From contig NZ_CP042467.1 of NCBI RefSeq assembly GCF_007993755.1, positions 1,141,501 to 1,205,500 of the forward strand: 64,000 bases of DNA, written 5' to 3'. Each line of letters begins with the position of its first letter. Within the stretch, counting starts at the first letter, position 1. The translations under genes and the position numbers were made by a program. The stretch is from Microvenator marinus. GTDB taxonomy: Bacteria > Myxococcota_A > Bradymonadia > Bradymonadales > Bradymonadaceae. Below are positions 24,392 to 33,336 of this stretch, piece by piece. The notes beneath the pieces are model-generated. The model did no database searches and was not told the origin of the DNA. It worked only from the letters and a program-made list of their open reading frames with translations.

Positions 24392-26713
24392 ATGGCCGAA
24401 GAAATCGAAAGAAAATCCAATTTCATCCGCGATATTATCGACAAAGACCTCGCGTCCGGAAAGCACACCAAGATCGTGACGCGCTTTCCGCCCGAGCCCA
24501 ACGGCTACCTCCACATCGGGCACGCGAAGTCCATTTGTCTGAATTTCGGCCTGGCCATCGACTACCAAGGCCAATGCCATCTCAGATTTGACGACACCAA
24601 CCCGGTCAAAGAAGACATCGAGTACGTTGAGTCCATCAAGAACGACGTGAAATGGCTCGGTTTTGATTGGGGCGAGAACCTCTTTTTTGCGTCGAATTAC
24701 TTCGAACGAATGTATCTCCTGGCCGAAAAGCTCATTCAAAAGGGGCTCGCGTACGTAGACTTTCAGCCTCACGAAGCGATCCGTGAACAAAGGGGCACCC
24801 TGACCGAGCCCGGCGTTGAAGGGCCTTATCGAAACACCTCGCCGGAAGAAAATCTGAAGCTCTTTAGACAGATGCGCCAGGGCAAATACAAAGATGGTGA
24901 GTGCATCCTCAGGGCGAAGATCGACATGACCTCTCCCAATATGGTCATGCGAGACCCTGCACTCTACCGCGTCAAACACGCGCATCACCACAACACTGGC
25001 GATGAGTGGTGCATCTACCCAATGTACGATTATGCGCACTGCCTCGAAGACGCTTTCGAGGGCGTGACCCATTCTATCTGCACCCTGGAGTTCGAAAATA
25101 ATCGCGAACTTTACGACTGGGTGATTCAAACCACGGAAGTTGAGTGCCAGCCAAAGCAGATTGAGTTTGCGCGGCTCAGCCTCAACTACACCGTAATGTC
25201 CAAACGAAAGCTCCTGCAGCTCGTTCAGGAAAAGCACGTCAACGGCTGGGACGACCCTCGGATGTTCACCATCGCTGGTTTGCGCCGACGTGGCGTCACG
25301 CCCGAAGCCATCCGAAACTTCGCGTCGTTGATCGGTGTGGCAAAGGCCAACTCCACTGTGGACATGAGCCTCTTTGAGTTTTGCGTGCGTGACGATCTCA
25401 ACCACCGTGCACCGCGTGTGATGTGTGTGATCGACCCCATCAAGGTCACCTTGACGAACCTTCCAGAGGATTTTTCCGAAACCATCGACGCCCCGCTTTG
25501 GCCATTTGATGTACCTAAGGAAGGCTCACGAGACGTCGTGCTTACGCGCGAGATCTACATCGAACGCGATGATTTCATGAAGGACCCGCCCAAAGGCTAT
25601 TACCGCCTCAAGCCCGGCGGTGAGGCCCGGCTACGATATGGCTACGTCATTCGTTGTGATGAGGCGCTTGAGGACGAATCTGGAAACGTTCTGGAGCTCA
25701 AGTGTTCCATCCACATGGACTCCAAGGACGGACGTGGATTTGAGGGAAAGAAGGTCAAGGGCGTGATTCACTGGGTCTCTGCTACCCACGCATTGCCCGC
25801 AGAGATACGCCTCTACGATCGGCTTTTCTCGCATGAAAAACCTGACGCCGACGGCGATTTCCTGGCCCATATCAACCCAGACTCATTGAAGATTTCTTCA
25901 GGGTTCATCGAGCCAGCGGCTCTCACACTGGACGAAACGCATTTCCAGTTCGAACGAAACGGCTATTTTGTTCACGATTTGGACTCTTCCAAAGACACAC
26001 CAATTTTCAACCGCGTCGTGTCGCTCAAAGACTCGTGGGCCAAAGAAGTCGCAAAAACAGATGCTCCCGAAGAAGCACCGCCCAAACCTGAGCCCAAGCC
26101 TGCGCCGACCGAGAAAGCCGAAGGGACGCCCCAGAAAAGTTCTAGGGTTCTGGAAAGAGAAAAGGCACGAGAACAAGACCCAGCGCTGGCAGCCCGCTAT
26201 GCTCGCTACCTGGAACTCGGAGTGCAGGACGACGAAGCCGACCTCCTCTCCGGCGAGGTCGAAAAAGGCGACTACTTCGAGGAGCTACTGGCGGTCTCGA
26301 GTGCGCCCGCCTCCGCCGCGCTCTGGATGGTCAACGAACTCCTCCCGCAAATCGAGGAAGACGCGCTCCCGAGCCTCAAGTTCACGCCTGCCCAGTTCGC
26401 TGAACTTGTGAAACTCGTGGATGACAATGAAGTTGTTACCGCGGCAGCTCGTGAAGTTCTCCAAGTGATGCTCACGGATGGCGGCAGTCCTGAGGCTATC
26501 GTGGACCAGCGCGGTCTGCGTGTCCTTAAAGACACCTCAAAGCTCGACGCCATCATCGACCAAGTTCTCGCCGAGAACCCCGACGAGCTCGCGCGCTACA
26601 AAGAAGGCAAGACCACGCTCTTCGGCTTCTTCATCGGCAAAGTCATGAAGGCCACAAAAGGCGCGGCGGACGGACACATGGTGCGAGAAAGACTGCAAAA
26701 TCGTCTAGAGTAG
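24392..26713 (+). CDS. glnS: Glutaminyl-tRNA synthetase with C-terminal YqeY domain
   Basis: Charges tRNA-Gln with glutamine directly. 773 residues, versus about 550 for the E. coli enzyme. The class I HIGH motif is PNGYLHIGHAKS and the KMSKS counterpart is VMSKRKL. After the anticodon-binding beta-barrels comes a Pro/Lys/Glu-rich linker and then a GatB/YqeY-like helical domain to the end. The same fusion is known from Deinococcus and several deltaproteobacterial lineages, where the extra domain helps bind tRNA. The ATG is preferred over a GTG 12 bases upstream. Its end overlaps the convergent sirtuin gene by 9 bases. Confidence 0.96.
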   Translation: MAEEIERKSNFIRDIIDKDLASGKHTKIVTRFPPEPNGYLHIGHAKSICLNFGLAIDYQGQCHLRFDDTNPVKEDIEYVESIKNDVKWLGFDWGENLFFASNYFERMYLLAEKLIQKGLAYVDFQPHEAIREQRGTLTEPGVEGPYRNTSPEENLKLFRQMRQGKYKDGECILRAKIDMTSPNMVMRDPALYRVKHAHHHNTGDEWCIYPMYDYAHCLEDAFEGVTHSICTLEFENNRELYDWVIQTTEVECQPKQIEFARLSLNYTVMSKRKLLQLVQEKHVNGWDDPRMFTIAGLRRRGVTPEAIRNFASLIGVAKANSTVDMSLFEFCVRDDLNHRAPRVMCVIDPIKVTLTNLPEDFSETIDAPLWPFDVPKEGSRDVVLTREIYIERDDFMKDPPKGYYRLKPGGEARLRYGYVIRCDEALEDESGNVLELKCSIHMDSKDGRGFEGKKVKGVIHWVSATHALPAEIRLYDRLFSHEKPDADGDFLAHINPDSLKISSGFIEPAALTLDETHFQFERNGYFVHDLDSSKDTPIFNRVVSLKDSWAKEVAKTDAPEEAPPKPEPKPAPTEKAEGTPQKSSRVLEREKAREQDPALAARYARYLELGVQDDEADLLSGEVEKGDYFEELLAVSSAPASAALWMVNELLPQIEEDALPSLKFTPAQFAELVKLVDDNEVVTAAAREVLQVMLTDGGSPEAIVDQRGLRVLKDTSKLDAIIDQVLAENPDELARYKEGKTTLFGFFIGKVMKATKGAADGHMVRERLQNRLE

Positions 26714-27448
26714 TCCAATCGCTTCATTGAGTGCCGGCAAAACTTCCTCGGCCGGCCCCTTCAAGAACACATCTGCATCGGCTGAAAAATGGGACTCGTG
26801 GGTGTTCACTTCCACCACGTAGAGCCCTCGTTCGCTTGCGTACGAGGGAAGCTCAGCGGCCGGAAACACAAGGCCCGACGACCCCACGATCAAACACACA
26901 GAACTTTCCAGCAAAGCTTCGGTCGCGGCATCCACTAGCCCTCTCGGCAAAGGCTCTCCAAACCACACAACATCAGGCCTAAGGAGCTCACCACACCGCT
27001 GGCATCGGTTTTCGAGCCCCCACTCCGCATTCGAATAATCCCTGGTTTTGCAGGCGTCACAGCGCGATATCCGCAATGAACCGTGCAAACGCAGCACTTC
27101 CGCGTCTACATCTTCGTGTTCAAGCGCCTGCTCCAAAAGGCCATCCACATTCTGGGTCGCAAAAACACAAGGTTTGAAAGCAGCCAGCTTGGCCAGCGCA
27201 TAATGAGCGCCATTGGGCCAAACACGGTCAAGCGAAGCGCGCTTTTGGTTGTACCAGGCCAGCATCCGCGCCGGATCCTCGTCGAAGGTCTTGCGCTGTG
27301 TGTACGGCAAAACCTCGGGATGAATGTATTTGCCTTCCTCGTCCCGATAGAGCGGCACGCCGGACGCGGCACTCAACCCGCTTCCGATGAACACAAAAAT
27401 GCCTCGTGCGGACTTTATTCTCTCCGCCACCTGTTCCAAGACATCCAA
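26705..27448 (-). CDS. NAD-dependent protein deacylase, sirtuin (Sir2 family)
   Basis: 247 residues, a normal single-domain bacterial sirtuin. The NAD-binding segment GSGLSAASGVPLYRD replaces the common GAGISxESGIPxFR; TQNVDGLLEQA and the catalytic His in RLHGSL follow. Four zinc Cys occur as CDACK and CQRCG. The VGSSGLVFPAAELP segment is the second NAD-binding loop. It probably removes acyl groups from lysines in metabolic enzymes; the Tyr/Arg pair of CobB-type desuccinylases is not evident. Divergent from the IgGFc-binding-like lipoprotein gene. Confidence 0.9.
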   Translation of the reverse strand: MDVLEQVAERIKSARGIFVFIGSGLSAASGVPLYRDEEGKYIHPEVLPYTQRKTFDEDPARMLAWYNQKRASLDRVWPNGAHYALAKLAAFKPCVFATQNVDGLLEQALEHEDVDAEVLRLHGSLRISRCDACKTRDYSNAEWGLENRCQRCGELLRPDVVWFGEPLPRGLVDAATEALLESSVCLIVGSSGLVFPAAELPSYASERGLYVVEVNTHESHFSADADVFLKGPAEEVLPALNEAIGLL

Positions 27449-27491
27449 GCGCTACTCCCTTAGTGATAAAGCTGTGTTACGCTACGCTCCG

Positions 27492-29285
27492 ATGAAGCTC
27501 ATATCAAGACTAGTCGCTGGTTTCTGCCTATTTCTCTTCGCATGTGACGAAGAAAATGGCCCCCAGCCCATTGCCTTTCCACAAGACCCACCAGATCTCG
27601 GCTTTTCGGATGCCGGAACCCCCGACGAAGTCGCGCGTCTCTGTCAGCCTGGCTCTCGCCGATGTGTCGACGAAACTAGCCCGTTCTACGAAGTCTGTGG
27701 TCCAAATGGCGCCTATTTCGATCTCGAAGCTTGCGAACCTGGCCAGATCTGCCGCGATCGGCGATGTGTAGACTTTGCCTGTCGGGCGTCTGAATCGATT
27801 TGTCTCGGTACGCGCTCGGTCGCAACATGTGCCGCGGACGGCCGCTCGTACGAAAACGAGAGCGAGTGTCCAAACGACTCGGTTTGCCGCGCCGGAACGT
27901 GTGTGGATCTCTGCGCCAACGCCGAAAACGAAGGCTCGTATATCGGCTGCGAATACACCGCAACCCGGCTCTTCAACCTCAGCGAAGAAGACTACGCGTT
28001 CGCCATCGTGGTCGGTAACCCCAACCGATTCCTGCCTCTCAGCGTCTCACTATCTTCAGCTAATCAAGAAATCTTGCTCGCCCAAGGTACGCCCAAGACC
28101 TCAGAGATTATCGACGAATCCGGGGCAACTCTACCCATCGAATCCGTCGAAAACGTGGTCGTTCCGCCGCGAAACATGGCCGTCTTCGTGCTCGATATCC
28201 GCAACAATACACCGATCAAGATCAAGTCAACTCGGCCTGTCATCGCAGCGCAGTTCAACCCCTATTGCTGCAACCAGAACTACAGCAACGACGCGTCATT
28301 ACTCTTCCCAGACTACACACTTGGAACGCGCTACCGACTCACGAATTACCCGGCATTTGGCGAGCTACCTCCGGAAGCCATCGTGATCGCCCAAGACTCA
28401 GACACGACCCTAAGCTGGCGCGACTTGGGAAACACCTACTCTCAGAGCATTGATGCCAATGCCTCATTCACCATCCGTTCCGTCACCCCGGATATCTCAG
28501 GGATTGAGTTGAACAGCTCGCACCCCATCAGCGTATTCTCGTCTCATCCTTGTACCTTTATCCCTGACCAACTCTGGGCATGTGACCACCTGGAATCCCA
28601 ACTCTTGCCCGCCGATTCTCTCGGGTCTCAATACATTCTCTCGCCGATGAGAATTCGAAGTGACGACCCCGAAGACACCACGGAAGGTATCTACTGGTGG
28701 CTGACAGCTGACGAAGACGTACAGGTAAGTTTCGATCCTCCGCTCTCAAGCCTGGACGTTCGGACGTCCTCCTCCACACAAAGGCGACTCTGCCGCGTAC
28801 GCGGCGGCTCCCTCACACTCGAGGCTGGCGAAAGCTGTGAAATTGGACTCTATGAGCCCACCTCGCTCTCGGCGAGCGGTAGGCTAAGCGTAGCGGGCTT
28901 TTTGTCTGGCCAAGAGAGCACGGGCAAACAGTTTTTTGGCACGCAAGCCGGAGATCCGGCCATGTTCCTTCTCCCCCCAATCGATCGCTTAAGGACTGAC
29001 TATTCCTTCATCTCTCCGCCTACTTACGCGGTGAATTACATCACTGTTGCTGCGCCCGCGAACGCGGTGTTTCTGCTCGATGGAGAACAACTAAAGCCTG
29101 AGTCAATGCTTCAAACTCAGTCCGTTCAGGTGAACTCCCAGCGCTGGAAAATCTTTACGGTCCGCATTAGCGCAGGCGTTCATCGCATCGAATCAGCGCA
29201 GCCTTTCCAACTCTTGGTCTACGCTTATGACGACTACGTCAGCTACGCCTACGTCGGCGGATTAGACCTGGGACCAAAACAATAA
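27492..29285 (+). CDS. IgGFc-binding-like lipoprotein
   Basis: 597-residue exported protein. A lipoprotein signal ends LFAC with Cys at 18; Asp follows at +2. A Cys-rich segment (about 50-150) with CxxxxxxC spacing precedes a beta-rich domain resembling the IgGFc-binding N-terminal domain: FAIVVGNPN, FNPYCCNQNYSNDASLLFP and VFSSHPCTFIPDQLWACDH, which match its invariant Cys/His segments. Such domains are frequent in myxobacterial and other predatory bacterial surface proteins; binding partners are unknown. Its last 47 bases overlap the 3' end of the convergent MYXO-CTERM gene. Confidence 0.75.
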   Translation: MKLISRLVAGFCLFLFACDEENGPQPIAFPQDPPDLGFSDAGTPDEVARLCQPGSRRCVDETSPFYEVCGPNGAYFDLEACEPGQICRDRRCVDFACRASESICLGTRSVATCAADGRSYENESECPNDSVCRAGTCVDLCANAENEGSYIGCEYTATRLFNLSEEDYAFAIVVGNPNRFLPLSVSLSSANQEILLAQGTPKTSEIIDESGATLPIESVENVVVPPRNMAVFVLDIRNNTPIKIKSTRPVIAAQFNPYCCNQNYSNDASLLFPDYTLGTRYRLTNYPAFGELPPEAIVIAQDSDTTLSWRDLGNTYSQSIDANASFTIRSVTPDISGIELNSSHPISVFSSHPCTFIPDQLWACDHLESQLLPADSLGSQYILSPMRIRSDDPEDTTEGIYWWLTADEDVQVSFDPPLSSLDVRTSSSTQRRLCRVRGGSLTLEAGESCEIGLYEPTSLSASGRLSVAGFLSGQESTGKQFFGTQAGDPAMFLLPPIDRLRTDYSFISPPTYAVNYITVAAPANAVFLLDGEQLKPESMLQTQSVQVNSQRWKIFTVRISAGVHRIESAQPFQLLVYAYDDYVSYAYVGGLDLGPKQ

Positions 29286-30795
29286 TCGGCAAGAGTGCAC
29301 CTCCGGCCCCTCCCTCACAGCCACATCCGCTATCCGCCAAGACAGGAACATCAACGGACATATCGGCATCCGGAAAACCCAAGTCTGGCTCGGTACTAAA
29401 ACCCAAATCCTCAACGTCCACGTTTGTGCTACCACCACCCAGAATCTGAAATCTGACCGGCGCCCCACTCACCACTTCGGTCTCGTCCACAACGACACGA
29501 CCACGCACGCACCAAGTTCCGGCCTCTAAGCGATCTGCCTCGATCGCCCCTTCGAGCCTCAACGAAGCCCCCGGATAGAACACCGTCTCCCCTAGCGAGG
29601 TCACGTCTTGAGGAAACTCCATACCTTCGGTGCAATTCCCCAAACCGAGCTCAAGATATGCCGCCGAAGCCCCGACCGGGAGACTCCCACGGTTCACCAC
29701 ATTCACACCGATCTCGATGAGATCTCCCGCCGAATAGACCATCTCGCTTGCGCTCAGCCCGGTGAGGAGCAGATCCTCGGGCACACCTTCACCCAATTCA
29801 ATGCCGGAGCTATACCCGGGGGTTCCTGTACCGCCGTGGCCCGCAAATCGATCCACGGCAGCGGGAGCTCGTTCAAGCGGGCCAGATACCCCAACGACCT
29901 CTCGGCTCTCTGCGTCCATCCAATAGACCCGGTGGTTGGTGTTTGGATTCACCCATTCGCCGGGCTCGAACATCGTAAACGCGATGTAGCCGTTCGGAGT
30001 GGTGATCAGCGACCCAAGCTCGCCTCCTAGAAGAGTGATATCTTGGCGCCACTCAAGCTCCAAGGCTGGACTAAAACTGAGGATCTCCCCTGCCGCGCCA
30101 ACGATGAGTCCGCCATCCGTTCGCCCTACGAGATCCCTGATATCAGCCAGATTCTCTGCGACAACCAGTTCCGAAGGTCCATCCGGGTGAGTCCTGTTGG
30201 CGAGCTGCCGATGTGAAGCACCTGAAATGCCAAAGAGATCTACGGTGCTGAGGCTTGCGCTTGGGTAGTTCGTCGCCACCGCAATCTCACCGGTCGGCAA
30301 CAAAACGGCGTCCTCAACCTCGCCGAACGTTCCACTTGGCAAGGTCAACGAGCGATACCAACTGTTCTGATTGCTCCCGAGCTCGCGGATCAGAACCACA
30401 TTCGAGAAGGAATCCGAAAAGAGCACTCTCGAAACAGCGCCCTCAGAATCAAATCCCGCCACTGAGGCCGAGGTCACGCGTCGATATCGCTGGCTCGGGT
30501 CGAGCGTAAACGCTCGCGCGCCGTCGTTCCAAATCGAAAAACCCTCGCCGTTGGATTGCGCCAGAAGCACACCTTCGCCCGTCACCTTCAGGTCGAGCGA
30601 GGCGATGAGCGTTCCTGACGTGGTGGACACGTCCCCGAGATCTGAGACCCGTGTTCCGTCAAAGTCCAAGACGCGCGTGCTCTCGACGCCGCCGTAGAAT
30701 AGAACACGCACGGCATCCACGCCTTGCGCATACGATGTCCCAAGGAATCCGAAGCAAATCAGGGAGAAGAAAAGGGTTTGGTGAAATACTCTCAA
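29239..30795 (-). CDS. Exported protein with MYXO-CTERM-like anchor
   Basis: 518 residues. A signal peptide (cut near GTSYAQG) leads a region of WD/beta-propeller-like strand repeats (about 25-330), then a CARDB-like beta domain (SASEMVYSAGDLIEIGVNVV, a pattern typical of adhesion modules). The end is GCGCEGGAGG, a hydrophobic stretch and RRRRRS, the Cys-hydrophobic-Arg layout of the MYXO-CTERM sorting tail. That tail directs surface display in Myxococcota. Function otherwise unknown. It overlaps the upstream gene's start by 4 bases from below and the convergent lipoprotein by 47 bases at its tail. Confidence 0.68.
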   Translation of the reverse strand: MRVFHQTLFFSLICFGFLGTSYAQGVDAVRVLFYGGVESTRVLDFDGTRVSDLGDVSTTSGTLIASLDLKVTGEGVLLAQSNGEGFSIWNDGARAFTLDPSQRYRRVTSASVAGFDSEGAVSRVLFSDSFSNVVLIRELGSNQNSWYRSLTLPSGTFGEVEDAVLLPTGEIAVATNYPSASLSTVDLFGISGASHRQLANRTHPDGPSELVVAENLADIRDLVGRTDGGLIVGAAGEILSFSPALELEWRQDITLLGGELGSLITTPNGYIAFTMFEPGEWVNPNTNHRVYWMDAESREVVGVSGPLERAPAAVDRFAGHGGTGTPGYSSGIELGEGVPEDLLLTGLSASEMVYSAGDLIEIGVNVVNRGSLPVGASAAYLELGLGNCTEGMEFPQDVTSLGETVFYPGASLRLEGAIEADRLEAGTWCVRGRVVVDETEVVSGAPVRFQILGGGSTNVDVEDLGFSTEPDLGFPDADMSVDVPVLADSGCGCEGGAGGALLPIIVLVPGLIRRRRRS

Positions 30796-31259
30796 CGCTT
30801 TTCCTTGAACCTGTTTTGGATGGAAGCTCCGAGCTCGGACTCGTCTTTTCGCGCGCGCTTGAGCGTGAGTTCATCGGTTGCTTCCACCCACACCTCGGGC
30901 TTCTCGCTTCGATTGAGTCGCTGGTATTCCGATGTGACGTTCAATGCAATTCCTCGACTAAACACGATGATACGCGCGATGACTCGGCGACGAAGTTCTG
31001 AATTTACCTGCTCAAAATCGCTCGCGTTGACGAGATATTCCCGAGAACTCAGCTTGGTTTCAAGTCCGCGTGCCTCGAACTCTTCAACTACCGCGTCAAA
31101 GAGCAAATCGGCTTCACTCGGGGCCTGACTCTGAGTCTCGTTTCGCTTCTGAACTTCTTCAGCCGTGCTGCCACAACCACTACCCCACAAGAGGGTGGTT
31201 GCGATTATGAAGACAAACCAATAATGTACTCTCACGATAACACTCAACGTGGACGACAC
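30792..31259 (-). CDS. Small putative lipoprotein
   Basis: 155 residues with a hydrophobic leader and a lipobox-like WGSGC ending at Cys 29. The mature part is charged and probably helical and beta mixed, with no family I recognise. Start is GTG; a second GTG eight codons later is an alternative, and neither has a strong ribosome site. Its stop overlaps the start of the MYXO-CTERM gene as ATGA, so the two are coupled. Divergent from the TPR lipoprotein gene with 23 bases between starts. Confidence 0.6.
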   Translation of the reverse strand: MSSTLSVIVRVHYWFVFIIATTLLWGSGCGSTAEEVQKRNETQSQAPSEADLLFDAVVEEFEARGLETKLSSREYLVNASDFEQVNSELRRRVIARIIVFSRGIALNVTSEYQRLNRSEKPEVWVEATDELTLKRARKDESELGASIQNRFKEKR

Positions 31260-31282
31260 CTTAACTTAACTGAGGATAACAC

Positions 31283-32071
31283 GTGATTCGAATAATAATC
31301 TTCCTGCTCGCTACATCACTCGTCGCGTGCGGAGGTCCCGAGAAGACAGCCGAAAACGAGACGCCGGTCAAGACAAACGGCATGGTCGCTCAGGAACTCT
31401 TTGTTCAGGGCAATCAGGCGCTTGATGCGGGCGACTACGATAACGCCATCAAAATCTATCAAGACGCCGCAGAACGCCATCCAGAACGCTGGGATATCCC
31501 TATGAATCTGGCCATCGCGTATTCGCGCACGGCCAAGTTTAAGGAAGCCCTCGGCGCAATTGAGGTAGCGTTTCAGAACGGTGGAAAAGAACACCATCAG
31601 GTCTATTTCAACCTCGGCAATATCTACCAGGAACGCGGGATGTACGGCCAAGCGGTCGACGCCTACCGTGCTGCCCTCGCGCTTCAGCCTAAGCCCGAGA
31701 TCGACACACTCGTCAATCTGGGCGCCTCGTACCTCTTCATCTTCAAGTACGACGAGGCTCGCGCAACCTACGACTATATCAACGAACTCTTCCCAGACGA
31801 TCCAAGAGCCATGCACGGCATTGGTTTGATCTACCAAACACAGAGCAACTACCCAGAAGCTCTCGAGTTCTACGAGAACGCGCACCGAATCGATTCAAAC
31901 TTCTCAATGTCGTATTTCAATAAAGCATGGGTCCTCGCGCAACTTGAACGCTACGACGAAGCCGTACAATCGATGCAAACCTACCTTGATCGCGATCCTG
32001 AGGGTCCGTACGTCAAAAGAGCCAAGAATTTGATAAATTCTTGGAAGAGCAAATCTGCGTCAAAATCTTGA
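31283..32071 (+). CDS. TPR-repeat lipoprotein
   Basis: 262 residues: lipoprotein signal with Cys at 16 (SLVACGG), then about six tetratricopeptide repeats over residues 38-250, for example VYFNLGNIYQERGMYGQAVD and MSYFNKAWVLAQLERYDEAV. Such proteins scaffold envelope complexes (compare PilF/Tgl and BamD, which are of similar size), but no specific match can be claimed. GTG start with GAGG about 8 bases upstream. Confidence 0.75.
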   Translation: MIRIIIFLLATSLVACGGPEKTAENETPVKTNGMVAQELFVQGNQALDAGDYDNAIKIYQDAAERHPERWDIPMNLAIAYSRTAKFKEALGAIEVAFQNGGKEHHQVYFNLGNIYQERGMYGQAVDAYRAALALQPKPEIDTLVNLGASYLFIFKYDEARATYDYINELFPDDPRAMHGIGLIYQTQSNYPEALEFYENAHRIDSNFSMSYFNKAWVLAQLERYDEAVQSMQTYLDRDPEGPYVKRAKNLINSWKSKSASKS

Positions 32072-32131
32072 CACCATGCGGGTTTCAGCGCCGTTGACCA
32101 CCAACGTCCTACAAAAAAAGAAAAAAATCCC

Positions 32132-32160
32132 TTGACCATGCACTCTCGAAGGTCTTTAGT
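32132..32160 (+). promoter_or_regulatory. Candidate sigma-70-type promoter of the cold-shock gene
   Basis: TTGACC (32132-32137), a 17-base spacer and TTTAGT (32155-32160) give 5/6 and 4/6 matches to consensus. The transcript would start near 32167 and have a leader of about 80 bases, with an ATTGC...GCAAT inverted pair and a GGAGGAG ribosome site just before the ATG. Long leaders are common in cold-shock genes. Confidence 0.5.
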
Positions 32161-32248
32161 TTAAGACACGAGAAAAAAATTGCATGTCCACGGGGATGGA
32201 AAGCAATGGTGTTGTGCTTGTAATTGTTAGGAACTCGGGAGGAGTAGT

Positions 32249-32464
32249 ATGCACAGGGGATCAGTAAAATGGTTTAATAACGCGAAAGGCTTTGGATTCA
32301 TCACCAAAGGCGACGTGGAAGAAGACATCTTCGTCCACTACAGCCAAATCGCTGGTGATGGCTTTAAGACCCTTCGACAAGGCGAAAACGTTGTCTTCGA
32401 GCTATGTGCTGGTGACAAAGGACTTCACGCAGAAAACGTGGTCCGGGAAGAAGAGAGCGACTAA
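32249..32464 (+). CDS. Cold-shock-domain protein
   Basis: 71-residue single-stranded nucleic-acid-binding beta-barrel. RNP1 KGFGFI and RNP2 DIFVHY are intact, with GSVKWFNNAKGFGF at the start. Size is normal for the CspA family. GGAGGAG lies 4-5 bases before the ATG, an unusually strong ribosome site, consistent with high expression. One stop codon and 5 bases separate it from the end of the convergent FHA gene. Cold induction versus growth-phase expression cannot be told from sequence. Confidence 0.93.
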   Translation: MHRGSVKWFNNAKGFGFITKGDVEEDIFVHYSQIAGDGFKTLRQGENVVFELCAGDKGLHAENVVREEESD

Positions 32465-32469
32465 CGCGC

Positions 32470-33252
32470 TCAGACGTTGATTTCAACGCGCATCAGTTCG
32501 CTTCCGAAGTACACGTAGTCTCCATGCTGGAGACGCTCTTCGTTGGACACGCGGATGAAGGTTCCGTTACGAGAATCGTGGTCTTGAACCACAACTTGGC
32601 CGTCCTTCCACGTGAGTCTGACATGCTTTCGCGAGGCGTGTCGGTCGTCAGGGAAGTTCATATCGCACCCCTCTCGACCAACTAGAACGTCGTTGTTCAC
32701 AGAACAGAATGACGCGCCAGGCTTTCCTCCACGCACGATCTGCGTGACTCGGAACATATAATCTTTAGGAGGGCTGATATACATCAGAGTCTCCTCTCTC
32801 ATCGGATATTCCGCCTTCAAATTCAGGTACTCGATCCGAAGGAGCTGCTCACCCACCAAGATCTCCTGCCCGTCGGCGACTGCTCGCGGACCACGAAGTC
32901 TTAGGAATGTCCCGTTGTGGCTGCCCTCGTCCTTCAGATAGAGAACGTTGTCGCGGTACAAGAAGCTCGCGTGGCGCGGACTCAAGTAGTTATCCTCTGG
33001 AAAGAGAATGGCGCCTTGCTTTCGGCCCGCAACGTGTTCGGTAGCATTGAGATGGTAGCTCAGGCCCTCAAGGCCTTCACCGCGTATCAAGATCAACTTG
33101 GCGCGACCTGGAGCCTGCATAGCCCCAAAGAACATCGTCTCGTTGGCTGCGCCCGATCCTTCATCAAAATAACGAGCCCCACAACGACCACAATAGTGAT
33201 GACCATCTGGAACTACAGCTCCGCACTCTGTACACACACGCGCATTTGGCAT
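32470..33252 (-). CDS. Zinc-ribbon protein with two FHA domains
   Basis: 260 residues. An N-terminal zinc ribbon has Cys at 7, 10, 21 and 24. Two forkhead-associated domains follow, each with Arg, Ser-x-x-His and Asn-Gly: YLSPRHASF with SHNGTFL and RHASRKHVRL with SRNGTFI. FHA domains bind phosphothreonine peptides, so it probably reads Ser/Thr-kinase signals such as those of the Hanks-type kinase near the window end. It lies 84 bases downstream of the TPR/HEAT gene on the same strand and may be part of that transcript. Confidence 0.88.
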   Translation of the reverse strand: MPNARVCTECGAVVPDGHHYCGRCGARYFDEGSGAANETMFFGAMQAPGRAKLILIRGEGLEGLSYHLNATEHVAGRKQGAILFPEDNYLSPRHASFLYRDNVLYLKDEGSHNGTFLRLRGPRAVADGQEILVGEQLLRIEYLNLKAEYPMREETLMYISPPKDYMFRVTQIVRGGKPGASFCSVNNDVLVGREGCDMNFPDDRHASRKHVRLTWKDGQVVVQDHDSRNGTFIRVSNEERLQHGDYVYFGSELMRVEINV

Positions 33253-33336
33253 GAATTTACCCTTTTGAACTAGATAACGACCCGAAGAGTACGACCGATT
33301 GACCTGCTGATCAAGAACCGTTCACCCGTCTTTGAG

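Noticed and set aside
24227-25405. Open frame of 392 codons on the minus strand
   Set aside because: It is antisense to glnS, whose conserved motifs are certain, and has no family feature or ribosome site.
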